From RGIG3040 sp964410675 (GTDB taxonomy: Bacteria; Bacillota; Clostridia; Lachnospirales; Lachnospiraceae), in the NCBI GenBank assembly GCA_964410675.1, contig CAYPIB010000002.1, positions 20,112-84,111 of the forward strand: a DNA stretch of 64,000 nucleotides. The letters are read 5' to 3'. A program made the translations under genes and the position numbers. Shown here piece by piece: positions 26,248-35,214 of this stretch. Position 1 is the first letter of the stretch, and every line of letters starts with the position of its first letter. The notes under the pieces are model-generated. The model had not been told where the DNA came from, did no database searches, and saw only the letters and a program-made list of their open reading frames with translations.

Positions 26248-26284
26248 CAAAAGAAAGAGCCTGCAAAAACTAAGAGCAGACTCT
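26248..26284 (-). terminator. Terminator after the PilZ gene
   Basis: Minus-strand hairpin with arms AGAGTCTGC (26276-26284) and GCAGGCTCT (26256-26264), one mismatch, followed by TTCTTTT. Confidence 0.7.
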
Positions 26285-26295
26285 ACCTAATATCT

Positions 26296-26634
26296 TTAAT
26301 CTCGATGATTCACTGTTTGATAAACCTGGATGCTGGTAACATCTGTATCCGGCATACCAATAAAAATCCCACCATAAATAAAATAATCCTCTTCTCTGAC
26401 AATTCTTACAATCTCAATAAAGGCATGTATCACTTCTTTTGTCCAGATTGTAAGGAATGCCTCATATACTCCATCAATTTCCAGACGTGTCGCACATTTA
26501 AAGCCGATTCCTGATTTGGAAACATCAAGCACATCAATAATTGCCTCATCCGTAACGCTTTGACCATTATCGAGTCTTTTTATAACTAATTTTGAAATCA
26601 ACTCAATTCTACGGTCTTTTCTCTTCTCGTCCAT
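26296..26634 (-). CDS. PilZ-domain protein
   Basis: A 112-residue single-domain protein with the two PilZ c-di-GMP-binding motifs: RKDRR (RxxxR, residues 5-9) and DVSKSG (DxSxxG, residues 37-42), followed by the beta-barrel. It should therefore bind cyclic di-GMP and pass the signal by protein contact, often to flagellar or envelope systems. It lies between a chemoreceptor gene and an unknown small gene on the same strand, with its own terminator. Motif assignment is direct; the partner is not known. Confidence 0.88.
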   Translation of the reverse strand: MDEKRKDRRIELISKLVIKRLDNGQSVTDEAIIDVLDVSKSGIGFKCATRLEIDGVYEAFLTIWTKEVIHAFIEIVRIVREEDYFIYGGIFIGMPDTDVTSIQVYQTVNHRD

Positions 26635-26730
26635 ATCCTAATATTCCTTTCTATAATCTAAAATAAAAATTATTATGTATATATTCTAATGTCATAATTA
26701 ACTATATTTTAAACTATAGTGAAAATAAAA

Positions 26731-27252
26731 TCAACTCGAAATTACACCGATATCAACCGGTCCATTACTATCCTCTGTATCCTCTGCGATACCTCCCGTA
26801 TTTACTCCTCCAATGTTTAACTCATCTGCCGGCTCCTCCTCGTCATCGGTTATACTATCCCATTCCTTTGGTTCCTGTTTCGGAATCCTCATTTTCATAG
26901 CCTGTAAGTACAATTTCATATTATGTTTTTGTAAAAAACGTTCATCCTTTAAAGGTACTTTATCACCTGAAGTAAGCCTTGAGGCAATCAGCATACATTT
27001 TGACATAATCCGGGCACTATCTGCTCCTTCCTCACTACGCTGTCTCTCTACTTCCGCCATCTGTTGATAATAGCCTGCATCATTGATTTCATTCCTTTTT
27101 ACATTTCCTGAGAGTGTAACGGTAGCAGCATCATGATTGGTATTTTCTATTGTTTTATTAGTTACCTGATTCTCTCTTTTTGATTCCGGTGTGTCATAAC
27201 AGTCTCTACCATACATAAAGTTGTTAGTATTTTTTAAATTGTTAATATTCAA
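26731..27252 (-). CDS. Conserved-looking protein of unknown function
   Basis: A 173-residue hydrophilic protein without signal peptide or membrane helix. The ends look disordered: an Asn-rich N-terminus and an Asp/Glu/Gly-rich C-terminus. A compact helical core lies about residues 60-140 (MLIASRLTSGDKVPLKDERF and later MRIPKQEP). I cannot assign a family. Its start is a TTG at 27252 preceded by AAGGTGA. Because the neighbours are a PilZ protein and a chemoreceptor, a motility-related role is possible but unproven. Confidence 0.65.
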   Translation of the reverse strand: MNINNLKNTNNFMYGRDCYDTPESKRENQVTNKTIENTNHDAATVTLSGNVKRNEINDAGYYQQMAEVERQRSEEGADSARIMSKCMLIASRLTSGDKVPLKDERFLQKHNMKLYLQAMKMRIPKQEPKEWDSITDDEEEPADELNIGGVNTGGIAEDTEDSNGPVDIGVISS

Positions 27253-27325
27253 AACTATTCACCTTCTTTTTTGGCATACTAAATTTGCTGATATATTTAT
27301 TGCTTCTATAAATATTATCGGCTTT

Positions 27326-27360
27326 TAATTAAAAAGCCTGAGATAACTTTCTCAGGCCTT
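27326..27360 (-). terminator. queA terminator
   Basis: Minus-strand hairpin built on GGCCTGAGA and TCTCAGGC (27334-27360) followed by TTTTTAATT, directly after the queA stop. Confidence 0.8.
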
Positions 27361-27364
27361 CTAC

Positions 27365-28420
27365 TTATTGAATGAACATCGCATCTCCAAAAGAGAAAAA
27401 TCGATATTTTTCCTTTATTGCTTCTTCATATGCCGCCAGCACATGTTCCCTTCCTGCTAAAGCAGAAATCAACATAAGAAGAGTTGACTCCGGTAAATGA
27501 AAATTAGTAATAAGAGCATCTACAATTTTAAATTGATACCCCGGATAAATAAAAATATCGGTATTTTCGCATCCTGCTTCAATCATCCCCAGGGAATCGG
27601 CCGCACTTTCTAATGTCCGGCAGCTCGTCGTTCCAACTGCTACAATCCGCCTTCCTTCTCTTTTTGCAGCATTAATTTTATTTGCTGCCTCTTTACTTAT
27701 ACTATAATATTCTGAATGCATATGGTGTTCTAAAATATTATCCACTTTAACCGGTCTAAAAGTTCCAAGCCCTACATGCAGTGTAACATAGGTTAACTGA
27801 ACTCCTTTTTCCTCAAGCTGTGTAAGAAGCTCCTTCGTAAAATGCAAACCCGCTGTAGGCGCTGCTGCTGAACCTTCATATTTCGCATATACAGTCTGAT
27901 AACGATTCTTATCCTGCAATTTATGTGTAATATAAGGCGGCAGAGGCATTTCACCTAATTCATCCAGCACCTCTTCAAAAATACCATCATAAGTAAACTT
28001 GATGAAACGATTACCCTCTTTAAGTATTTCTAAAACCTCTGCCTTTAAAATACCATCGCCAAATACAAGCCTAGCACCAGGTCTGGCTTTCTTACCTGGC
28101 TTAACAAGTGCCTCCCAGCAATCATTTTCTTTCCTTTTTAACAGCAGTACCTCAACCAACGCACCGGTATCTTCCTTGACCCCCATTAGGCGGGCCGGAA
28201 TCACCTTTGTGTCATTTAAGACAAGACAATCTCCCTCATTTAAATAAGAAATAATCTCTTTAAACACATGATGACCGACTGCTCCGGTTTTTTTGTCCAA
28301 TGTTAAAAGTCTGGAACTGCTTCTATCTGCTAAAGGGTCCTGTGCAATTAACTCCGCCGGTAAACTAAAATTAAAATCCGATTTTTTTATTTGTTCCATA
28401 ATAATTTCAGGGGTATACAT
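27365..28420 (-). CDS. queA: S-adenosylmethionine:tRNA ribosyltransferase-isomerase
   Basis: A 351-residue enzyme that adds the cyclopentene ring precursor from S-adenosylmethionine to preQ1 in tRNA, a late step of queuosine synthesis. Diagnostic stretches are LIAQDPLADRSSSRLL, NDTKVIPARL, YEGSAAAPTAGLHFT, HVGLGTFRPV, VGTTSCRTLES, and FHLPESTLLMLISA near the C-terminus. I take the ATG at 28420, which has AGGACAGGG upstream; an in-frame longer start 11 codons earlier and a Met 7 codons later are alternatives. It is downstream of pheT on the same strand, separated by about 65 bases, and has its own terminator. Confidence 0.95.
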   Translation of the reverse strand: MYTPEIIMEQIKKSDFNFSLPAELIAQDPLADRSSSRLLTLDKKTGAVGHHVFKEIISYLNEGDCLVLNDTKVIPARLMGVKEDTGALVEVLLLKRKENDCWEALVKPGKKARPGARLVFGDGILKAEVLEILKEGNRFIKFTYDGIFEEVLDELGEMPLPPYITHKLQDKNRYQTVYAKYEGSAAAPTAGLHFTKELLTQLEEKGVQLTYVTLHVGLGTFRPVKVDNILEHHMHSEYYSISKEAANKINAAKREGRRIVAVGTTSCRTLESAADSLGMIEAGCENTDIFIYPGYQFKIVDALITNFHLPESTLLMLISALAGREHVLAAYEEAIKEKYRFFSFGDAMFIQ

Positions 28421-28485
28421 CCCTGTCCTTTCTATAATATTATGGTTTCGCAATTGCCTAAATTTAATGGTAACTTAAAACAATA

Positions 28486-30987
28486 TTACTGCCTAAGCTC
28501 AATTCCGAGTGACTGTAAGCCATTTAAAATCTTTTTCATTGCACTATTTACATCGGAATCCTCTAACGTTCTTTCCTTATCACGGAAAGTAATGGAATAC
28601 GCAATCGATTTAAACCCTTCCTTAATCTGAGTACCTTCATAGATATCAAATAACTGATAGGATTCTAAAATTTTACCGCCGCGCTGTGCAATTACCGCCT
28701 CAATCTGGCCCGCTAAAATTTCTTTTGGTACTACCATAGAAATATCACGATTGACTGCCGGATATTTTGCTAAGCCTTGATATTTACGGTCATACGATGC
28801 AAATGGTACGACTTCAGGCATATCCAGTACTGCAATATAAGCTTTTGTACCGATGGAATAGTTGTCACAAACCTCCGGATGTACCTCACCAAGATATCCA
28901 ACTGTTTTGCCTTTATATATAATACTTGCCTGTCTTCCCGGATGTAAAAATGTTTTGCCTGCATCCGGATTATATTCTGCCTTTGCCGTCATTCCAACTG
29001 CATCAAAAAATTCTTCGACAACACCCTTCATCGTAAAGAAATCACCTTCTCCATACATTCCAAGTGTAAACTGCATTCTCTCATCCGGTAATTGTGTCAG
29101 TGGCAGCGCCTTTGGCGAATAAATATTTCCCAGCTCATATAAACGAACATCTTTATTCCGGCGATTATAATTCGTTGCCAAAGATGTCAGCATACCATTT
29201 AAAGAAATCGTTCTCATAATAGAAAAATCTTCACCGAGAGGATTGGCAATGACAATCGCATTTCTAAGTATATCCTCTTTTTCGAGTAATATTTTATCAA
29301 AAACCTTTGGACTTTCAAAGGAATAGGTCATAGCTTGAGAAAAACCACAGAATTCTGCTGTATTTCTTACAAGCTGCTCTACGCGAAGCTTGTAGGTCAA
29401 TTTGCCTGCGGTTGCCTCANNNNNNNNNNAACCGCAGTATTCTGCAATGTCTTTTGCTTTTTCTTCAATTCTAAGCTTAAACGGAAGCTTACCAACAGTT
29501 GCCTGACCGCTTGGAAGCGTAGCCGGAATTTTATCATAACCAAATAATCTTGCAACCTCTTCTGCAATATCAGCAATTCCCTCTAAATCCTGACGAAAAG
29601 ACGGTATTACAATTTCTTCACCTTCTAATTTCAATTCCAAACGTTGTAAAAGTTCAATCATTTCTTCTTTGGAAATATCAGTTCCAAGTAAATGATTAAT
29701 TTTTTCCGGTGAAAAAGGAATACGGTTCTCTTCTTTTAACAAAGCACATACATCTGCGGTACCATCAACAACATCACCGCAGCCTAATTCCTGAATTAAC
29801 TGACAGGCTCTATCTATTGCGGCTTGTGCATTATGTGGGTCCAGACCTTTTTCAAAAATACCGGACGCATCGGTCCGAAGACCAAGGCGTTTTGCCGATT
29901 TACGAATATTTGCGCCGTGAAAGGTTGCTGCTTCAAACAGCACGGTCTTTACATCATCTGTTATCTTGGAGTTTTCACCGCCCATAATTCCGGCAATTCC
30001 CACTTCTTTTTCACCATCACAAATCATCAGCATTTCTTTATCTAATTTACGGATTTGACCGTCAAGTGTCTGAAATTCATCTCCGTCATTGGCACGCCTT
30101 ACAATAATTTTACCTCCGGCAATTGAACTGAGGTCATAAGCATGCATTGGCTGGCCATACTCTTCCATGACATAGTTTGTAATATCAACCAGGTTATTAA
30201 TCGGACGTATTCCGCTTGCTGCTAATCTTCTCTGCATCCATTTAGGAGATGGTTCGATTTTAATATTTGTACATACTCTGGCACAATAACGAGGACAGAG
30301 CTCTTTGTCTAATACTTCAATCTGAATATAATCTTCTACCTTCTCACCATTTCCCTTTACCTCTACCTTCGGAGCTGCAAATGGTTTTTTAAAGGTAGCC
30401 GCTGTTTCTCTTGCCACCCCAAGTACGCTGTAGCAGTCAACACGATTCGATGTAATTTCAAATTCAAATACAGTATCACGCAGCCCCAAAGCTTCAACAG
30501 CATCCGCACCTACTTCGGTGTCATCTGAAAAAATGTAAATTCCATCCTCCGGTGCCTCAGGATACATTTCTTTACTAGAGCCAAGCTCCTCAATCGAGCA
30601 CATCATGCCAAAAGACTCCACTCCGCGAAGCTTACCGTTTTTAATTGTAATACCTTCCTCCGTAAGCGCTTCACCGTTGTGTCCGCCTGCAACCTTGCCA
30701 CCGTCAATGACAACCGGTACTTTATCTCCAACTTTTACGTTTGGCGCCCCGGTTACAATCTGCAGCTTCTTATCGCCAAGATTCACCTGGCAGATAATTA
30801 GCTTATCGGCATCCGGATGTTTTTCAATTGCTTCTATTTGTCCTACATAAATCTTCTCTAAATTCTTGTCTAATCTTTCAAAGGTTTCTACCTTTGTACC
30901 GGATAATGTCATCGCATCCGTAAATTCCTGATCTGTACAGGAAAGCTCCGGTACATATGCTTTAATCCATGATAATGCTGTATTCAT
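28486..30987 (-). CDS. pheT: Phenylalanyl-tRNA synthetase beta subunit, interrupted by an assembly gap
   Basis: The beta chain of the alpha2-beta2 PheRS. From the N-terminus: the tRNA-binding EMAP-like domain (about 40-150, HPDADKLIICQVNLG), the B3/B4 editing domain, the B5 domain, the catalytic-like core (TYSFES, later TKAYIAVLDM), and the C-terminal anticodon-binding ferredoxin-like domain (YPAVNRDISMVVPKEI). The frame runs through 10 N at 29420-29429 and reads 833 residues, about 25 more than expected. The excess is explained by the same segment of the protein being present on both sides of the N run in two different versions (about 13 of 25 residues alike). The two flanks probably come from different genomes, so this should be treated as two partial pheT sequences joined by the scaffold. 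It is 27 bases downstream of pheS. Confidence 0.9.
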   Translation of the reverse strand: MNTALSWIKAYVPELSCTDQEFTDAMTLSGTKVETFERLDKNLEKIYVGQIEAIEKHPDADKLIICQVNLGDKKLQIVTGAPNVKVGDKVPVVIDGGKVAGGHNGEALTEEGITIKNGKLRGVESFGMMCSIEELGSSKEMYPEAPEDGIYIFSDDTEVGADAVEALGLRDTVFEFEITSNRVDCYSVLGVARETAATFKKPFAAPKVEVKGNGEKVEDYIQIEVLDKELCPRYCARVCTNIKIEPSPKWMQRRLAASGIRPINNLVDITNYVMEEYGQPMHAYDLSSIAGGKIIVRRANDGDEFQTLDGQIRKLDKEMLMICDGEKEVGIAGIMGGENSKITDDVKTVLFEAATFHGANIRKSAKRLGLRTDASGIFEKGLDPHNAQAAIDRACQLIQELGCGDVVDGTADVCALLKEENRIPFSPEKINHLLGTDISKEEMIELLQRLELKLEGEEIVIPSFRQDLEGIADIAEEVARLFGYDKIPATLPSGQATVGKLPFKLRIEEKAKDIAEYCGXXXXEATAGKLTYKLRVEQLVRNTAEFCGFSQAMTYSFESPKVFDKILLEKEDILRNAIVIANPLGEDFSIMRTISLNGMLTSLATNYNRRNKDVRLYELGNIYSPKALPLTQLPDERMQFTLGMYGEGDFFTMKGVVEEFFDAVGMTAKAEYNPDAGKTFLHPGRQASIIYKGKTVGYLGEVHPEVCDNYSIGTKAYIAVLDMPEVVPFASYDRKYQGLAKYPAVNRDISMVVPKEILAGQIEAVIAQRGGKILESYQLFDIYEGTQIKEGFKSIAYSITFRDKERTLEDSDVNSAMKKILNGLQSLGIELRQ
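29420..29429. other. Assembly gap (10 N)
   Basis: Ten undetermined bases inside pheT. The bases on the two sides (29340-29419 and 29430-29509) are homologous but only about 60 percent alike by eye. This indicates a scaffold join between non-identical sequences and not a simple missing stretch. Confidence 0.97.
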
Positions 30988-31014
30988 ATTTTAATAAATC
31001 CTTTCTTTTATGTT

Positions 31015-32034
31015 TTAGAATTGTTTTAAGAAACGCACATCATTTTCATACAGAAGGCGCATATCGTCAATCTCATACTTTAAAAGCGCAATTCTTTCCA
31101 GTCCCATACCAAATGCAAAGCCCGAATATTCCTCTGGATTAATACCGCTCATACGCAGAACATTCGGATGTACCATTCCGCATCCTAAAATCTCTATCCA
31201 TCCGGTGCCTTTGCAAAAGCGACATCCGCTTCCGCCGCATTTAAAGCATGAAATATCTACTTCAGCACTCGGCTCTGTAAAGTTAAAGTGATGCGGTCTG
31301 AATTTTACCTTTGTATCCTCTCCAAAAAGTTCTTTTGCAAACTCAGCTAACGTTCCTTTTAAATCAGCAAATGTTACATGCTTATCAATTAACAGTCCTT
31401 CAATCTGATGAAAGGATGGAGAATGGGTTGCATCTACTTCATCCGAACGAAACACTCTACCCGGAGCAATCATACGAATTGGCAGCTTTCCCTTTTCCAT
31501 TTCATGAACCTGGGTGCCTGATGTTTGAGTTCTCAGTAAAAAATCACCACTAATATAAAAAGTATCCTGTTCATCCTTAGCCGGATGGTCTGCCGGAATA
31601 TTTAAAGCCTCAAAATTATAATAATCGGTCTCAACATCCGGACCTTCCACAACCTCATATCCCATCCCAAGAAATATCCGTTCCACTTCCTCCATTGCAA
31701 TTGTATTGGGATGGCGATGTCCGATTATATTTTTTTTAGCCGGAAGTGTCACATCAATTACTTCTTTTTTCATTTGAATTTCCCTGGCAATTCTTTCCAT
31801 CCTAATCTTGGCCTGCTCAAGTACTTCTTCAAGCTGCTCTCTGGTTTCATTCACAAGCTGTCCAACCTTTGGCCGATCCTCTGGTGCCACTTCCTTCATG
31901 CTCTTTAATACTGCCGTCAGCTCACCCTTTTTGCCTAAAAAGTTCACTCTGACATCATTTAACTTTTCCAGCGCATCGGAAGCTTCAATTTGCTTCAAGG
32001 CTTCTGCTTTAATTTGTTTTAATTTTTCTTTCAT
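31015..32034 (-). CDS. pheS: Phenylalanyl-tRNA synthetase alpha subunit
   Basis: A 339-residue class II synthetase catalytic chain. The N-terminal coiled-coil arm binds tRNA-Phe. The catalytic core has HPNTIAMEEVERIFLGMGYE, motif 2-like RVFRSDEVDATHSPSFHQIEG, FRPHHFNFTEPSAEVDI, a CFKCGGSGCRFC segment that may bind zinc (seen in many Firmicutes PheS), and the class II motif 3 GFAFGMGLERIALLKY. The ATG at 32034 lies 7 bases after GGAG; an in-frame GTG one codon earlier is the only alternative. It is the first gene of the pheST operon and is preceded by a T-box leader that couples expression to uncharged tRNA-Phe. Confidence 0.97.
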   Translation of the reverse strand: MKEKLKQIKAEALKQIEASDALEKLNDVRVNFLGKKGELTAVLKSMKEVAPEDRPKVGQLVNETREQLEEVLEQAKIRMERIAREIQMKKEVIDVTLPAKKNIIGHRHPNTIAMEEVERIFLGMGYEVVEGPDVETDYYNFEALNIPADHPAKDEQDTFYISGDFLLRTQTSGTQVHEMEKGKLPIRMIAPGRVFRSDEVDATHSPSFHQIEGLLIDKHVTFADLKGTLAEFAKELFGEDTKVKFRPHHFNFTEPSAEVDISCFKCGGSGCRFCKGTGWIEILGCGMVHPNVLRMSGINPEEYSGFAFGMGLERIALLKYEIDDMRLLYENDVRFLKQF

Positions 32035-32059
32035 CACTTATCTCCTTTTCTTTTCTTTG

Positions 32060-32322
32060 CAGGACACAAAAAAGCCCTTACAGCTTTCACTGTAAGGGAC
32101 GAATATTCTCCGCGGTACCACCCACATTCCTATGCAAGGCATAGGCTCTCATACTTGCTTAACGTGCACAAACCGTTCCGGTCTACTGATTCATTCAACC
32201 AGACTGCTCAAGTGGGAAATTCGATTTACATCTGAACCTAAGGAAGCTTACAGCCGATGACTTCCTCTCTCTGACGGAAAATGTATCTCTACTTAACACT
32301 GTCACTGCATTTTTATATCTAT
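32060..32322 (-). ncRNA. T-box leader of pheST
   Basis: Minus-strand reading shows the conserved T-box sequence TGGGTGGTACCGCGG (32110-32124) just before a terminator with arms 32090-32098 and 32075-32083 and a T run at 32068-32073. Upstream there is an AGAGAG-type distal stem I element. A UUC triplet at 32216-32218, within GAATTTCCC, is the probable phenylalanine specifier, but its exact register is less certain. Uncharged tRNA-Phe would stabilise the antiterminator and allow pheST transcription. Confidence 0.92.
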
Positions 32323-32327
32323 TCATT

Positions 32328-32356
32328 ATATTAATATGAGAAAATCAGATTGTCAA
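32328..32356 (-). promoter_or_regulatory. pheST promoter
   Basis: TTGACA (32351-32356), a 17-base spacer and TAATAT (32328-32333) on the minus strand, just upstream of the T-box leader. An overlapping TATAAT (32325-32330) would give a 20-base spacer. Confidence 0.7.
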
Positions 32357-32376
32357 GGCAATTCACTTGTTTTTAT

Positions 32377-33246
32377 CTAACTTTTACTTTCCTCTCTCCT
32401 TCTTTTATTTTCTTGTCTTCTTTTTTTCCACATAAACAAATTAGCCGGCATCAAAAAGCGATTCAGCATTGCTCCAATTAGTACAATATACATTGCACAG
32501 TACAGCCAAAGCATCAGGATAATAATTGTTGCAAGGCTTCCATACATGGAGTAACCATTGGAGTATTCCAAATAAAGCGAAAAGCCCCACGAAAAGGTTA
32601 CCCAAACACAACTTGAAAAGGCCGCCCCTGGAATTTGAGTATACCACCTCTGCCGCTCATCCGGCAGCCACGTAAATAAGAACATAAAGAAAATAAAAAG
32701 CAGTAACAAGATAATAAGAAATTTCAAACTCATAATAAAATCCATAAAATATAAACTGTTTGGTTCTGCTGTGCGCACAAAAGTGTTAATACTATCACCA
32801 AATACCATCAATGCCATTGCCAGAATAATAGATACAAGCAAAATAAGTGTATAAATGCAGGAGCGCAGTCTAAGAAAAAAATATCCATGTGGATCACGCA
32901 CACGATTAATGACATTAAGACCCCGTGTTAGCGCCCAAATTCCTCTTGCACCTGACCACATTGTAATAATTGCTGTTACCGATAATAAGGTTTCTGATTT
33001 ACCATATACTTCTGAAACAAATCGAACTGCCAGCGGATCAATACTATCCGGCAAAATCTGAACAAGAGCATTCATTAAGTTAGCCTCGGATATAGGTGTA
33101 TACGGAAGTATGGAGCATAACAGCAGCAGCATTGGTATTAAAGACAAAAACATAAAAAATGCTGCACTTGATGCATATGCACTTACATGATTATCATTGA
33201 TTTGTTTCATAAACTCTCTGAACAAAATATATAGCTTTTTAAACAT
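32377..33246 (-). CDS. YihY/BrkB-family membrane protein
   Basis: A 289-residue polytopic protein with about six hydrophobic helices and a charged C-terminal tail (KKRRQENKRRREES). The segment ITMWSGARGIWALTRGLNVINRV and the late WLPDERQRWYTQIPGAAFSS are typical of the YihY/BrkB family, once misnamed RNase BN. No enzymatic role is established; transport or envelope functions have been proposed for relatives. Its ATG overlaps the stop codon of the SpoIID-domain gene by one base (TAATG), so the pair is translationally coupled. Confidence 0.88.
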   Translation of the reverse strand: MFKKLYILFREFMKQINDNHVSAYASSAAFFMFLSLIPMLLLLCSILPYTPISEANLMNALVQILPDSIDPLAVRFVSEVYGKSETLLSVTAIITMWSGARGIWALTRGLNVINRVRDPHGYFFLRLRSCIYTLILLVSIILAMALMVFGDSINTFVRTAEPNSLYFMDFIMSLKFLIILLLLFIFFMFLFTWLPDERQRWYTQIPGAAFSSCVWVTFSWGFSLYLEYSNGYSMYGSLATIIILMLWLYCAMYIVLIGAMLNRFLMPANLFMWKKRRQENKRRREESKS

Positions 33247-35147
33247 TACTCACTCTCCTGCCTCACCGTTACACCATTATAAAAGAAAGAAACAATCTGT
33301 TCATACGTATAGCCGCCATCTGCCATTGCTCTCGCTCCATTTTGACTCATTCCGATGCCATGACCAAAGCCGCCGCCCTTTACGTGATACTGTACTACAT
33401 TATCATCTTCATCCATGATAACTTCTATTACTGCAAAGGCACTTGGAAGCATTCCATTTATTGCAACCTGATCTCCGGTTTGGCGGAGCACCTTGTCTGC
33501 CTCATTTGCCAGTATATATCTGGCATTATTTTCGGATATTATTTTATAGGTTTTCTTTGTTCCTTCAATCAGCAGCTCTTTAATCACACCGCCGCTGCTT
33601 CTTTTTAATACAGTAATATTCTTTACAGTTCCAAGCTTTTTTATCTCTTTCGATACAAATTTTCCGTTTTTCGTTTTAGTTAAGACCTGTTTTGGCCTCA
33701 TTTGGTAGCGGGTCTTCAATTTTTCCAGCAAAAGCTCTTCGTTTAGCTCGGTTTCATAATTCCAACGATACCAGCCTTCCTTCTGTTCAAAATCCGAACT
33801 ATCAGTTGAAGAAATAAATGCTGCAAACGCCTGCTCTCTCTGTTCCGGTGTTGATTCCTGTAGTAAAAAGTCCTCCTGTGACATCGTACTAAGCACTTCC
33901 TTGCTGTTGATATGCTTTGCTGCTAAATATTCCTCACTCGCACTAATACTTTCTTTCCATGCGCCCATATCGGTTCCATATCCACACGATGTAGAATAAA
34001 AATAAGTATCTACAGGTTCTTCACCTAATACTGCCAGCTGTCCACTTGTTTCCCTGACAGCCTGCAATGCCGTGTCACTTTCAATTATATTATTATAAAC
34101 TTGAAAGACAGTACTATCATCAACATGTGCCCCATATTCCTTCAAGCTTGACTTAAGCATATGCCGATAAGCATAGGTTCTGGCACAAACTGCCTGCGCC
34201 TTTAGTGCTTCTATTGGATAAGACGAAGGCATTTCACTCGGTACCACCGAATATAAATATTCCTCAAGAAGCAGTTCATTCACTACCACTAATCCTGCCT
34301 CTGTTTTTTCTATTTCGAGTTTCCCCCGATAAGATGGTACCCCCTGGCTTCTGCCTACGGAATCGAGAGTTGTCTTAGCAGTAAGCGCCGCTGGTTCTAC
34401 AATGATTCTATCCGAAATAAAAAGCGGGCTGTCCACCGTTAAACTCACTTTCTCACCGGCACTATATTCTTTCTCTTGCTCACCGGAACGTAATACAAAA
34501 GAAGTATCTACACTAAAGCTCACTTCTTCATGACAGCTATTTCCAAAATCAGTTGTTTTAATGAGCACACGAATATTTTCCATTTTTTCTTCTCTAGTCA
34601 CTAACGCACCGATTATTGTCTCACCGTCTAAAACAAAGTCAGTAAAATCATACCCAATTTTTAAATTTTCAATCGAGTATTCTTCTAAATCTCCATAAAG
34701 CTTATATACCTGCAAATCAGTATCATAAGAAAACCTTCCCTTGCCTTCTAATTCGATGAACCCGCTTTGAATGCTTAGAAGCTTGCCGTTTATTTTTTTG
34801 GTAAATGGCGTAATGGAGATTACCTTACCTTCTGACATCACAACATCAGCAAGTATCTGTCTATCCTCAAAATTTACATTGTTTTTTTGTAGCTTAATGG
34901 AACGATTTTTATATCGTATCGTAATGATATCCTCGTCATTTCCTTCTACCCATACTTTATTAAGCTCGTGAACCGGCGGTTTTAGTTTTACTATTTCTTC
35001 CTTGCTTTGTTCTTCGGTTCCCTTTTTGGTTTTTGTTAATTTATGTAAGCCGCCAGCTATTATGACTACTATGACCGCCAAAATTATAAGTATAATGATT
35101 AACTTTTTAAGGTAATTTAAATATGCTTCTTTTTTCTTTCTACTCAC
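33246..35147 (-). CDS. SpoIID/LytB-domain membrane-anchored protein
   Basis: A 633-residue protein with one N-terminal membrane anchor (about 15-33) and the rest outside. The first 250 residues are beta-rich and unassigned. From about residue 275 the SpoIID/LytB domain begins (GLVVVNELLLEEYLYSVVPS, then EALKAQAVCARTYAYRHM). It ends with GFGHGIGMSQNGARAMADGG, the family hallmark. SpoIID itself is a lytic transglycosylase active on denuded glycan during engulfment; LytB-type relatives modify or enhance amidase action. The protein is longer than SpoIID (about 340 residues) and carries an extra N-terminal module, so it is probably not the sporulation SpoIID itself. It is coupled to the YihY-like gene. 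Confidence 0.88.
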   Translation of the reverse strand: MSRKKKEAYLNYLKKLIIILIILAVIVVIIAGGLHKLTKTKKGTEEQSKEEIVKLKPPVHELNKVWVEGNDEDIITIRYKNRSIKLQKNNVNFEDRQILADVVMSEGKVISITPFTKKINGKLLSIQSGFIELEGKGRFSYDTDLQVYKLYGDLEEYSIENLKIGYDFTDFVLDGETIIGALVTREEKMENIRVLIKTTDFGNSCHEEVSFSVDTSFVLRSGEQEKEYSAGEKVSLTVDSPLFISDRIIVEPAALTAKTTLDSVGRSQGVPSYRGKLEIEKTEAGLVVVNELLLEEYLYSVVPSEMPSSYPIEALKAQAVCARTYAYRHMLKSSLKEYGAHVDDSTVFQVYNNIIESDTALQAVRETSGQLAVLGEEPVDTYFYSTSCGYGTDMGAWKESISASEEYLAAKHINSKEVLSTMSQEDFLLQESTPEQREQAFAAFISSTDSSDFEQKEGWYRWNYETELNEELLLEKLKTRYQMRPKQVLTKTKNGKFVSKEIKKLGTVKNITVLKRSSGGVIKELLIEGTKKTYKIISENNARYILANEADKVLRQTGDQVAINGMLPSAFAVIEVIMDEDDNVVQYHVKGGGFGHGIGMSQNGARAMADGGYTYEQIVSFFYNGVTVRQESE

Positions 35148-35177
35148 AAAATTTCCCCTATCATTTTTTCTACTATC

Positions 35178-35214
35178 AAAAAACAGTCCCTAAAAAAATT
35201 AAGGACTGTTTTTT
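35178..35214 (-). terminator. Terminator of the small RNA
   Basis: Hairpin arms GGACTGTT and AACAGTCC (35203-35210 and 35182-35189) followed on the minus strand by TTTTTTG. It lies at the end of the structured RNA and about 30 bases before the SpoIID-like gene. Confidence 0.75.

Noticed and set aside
28486..30987. A true in-frame tandem duplication in PheT.
   Set aside because: The two copies are too different and sit exactly on both sides of an N run, which points to an assembly join; the intact frame across 10 N can be chance.
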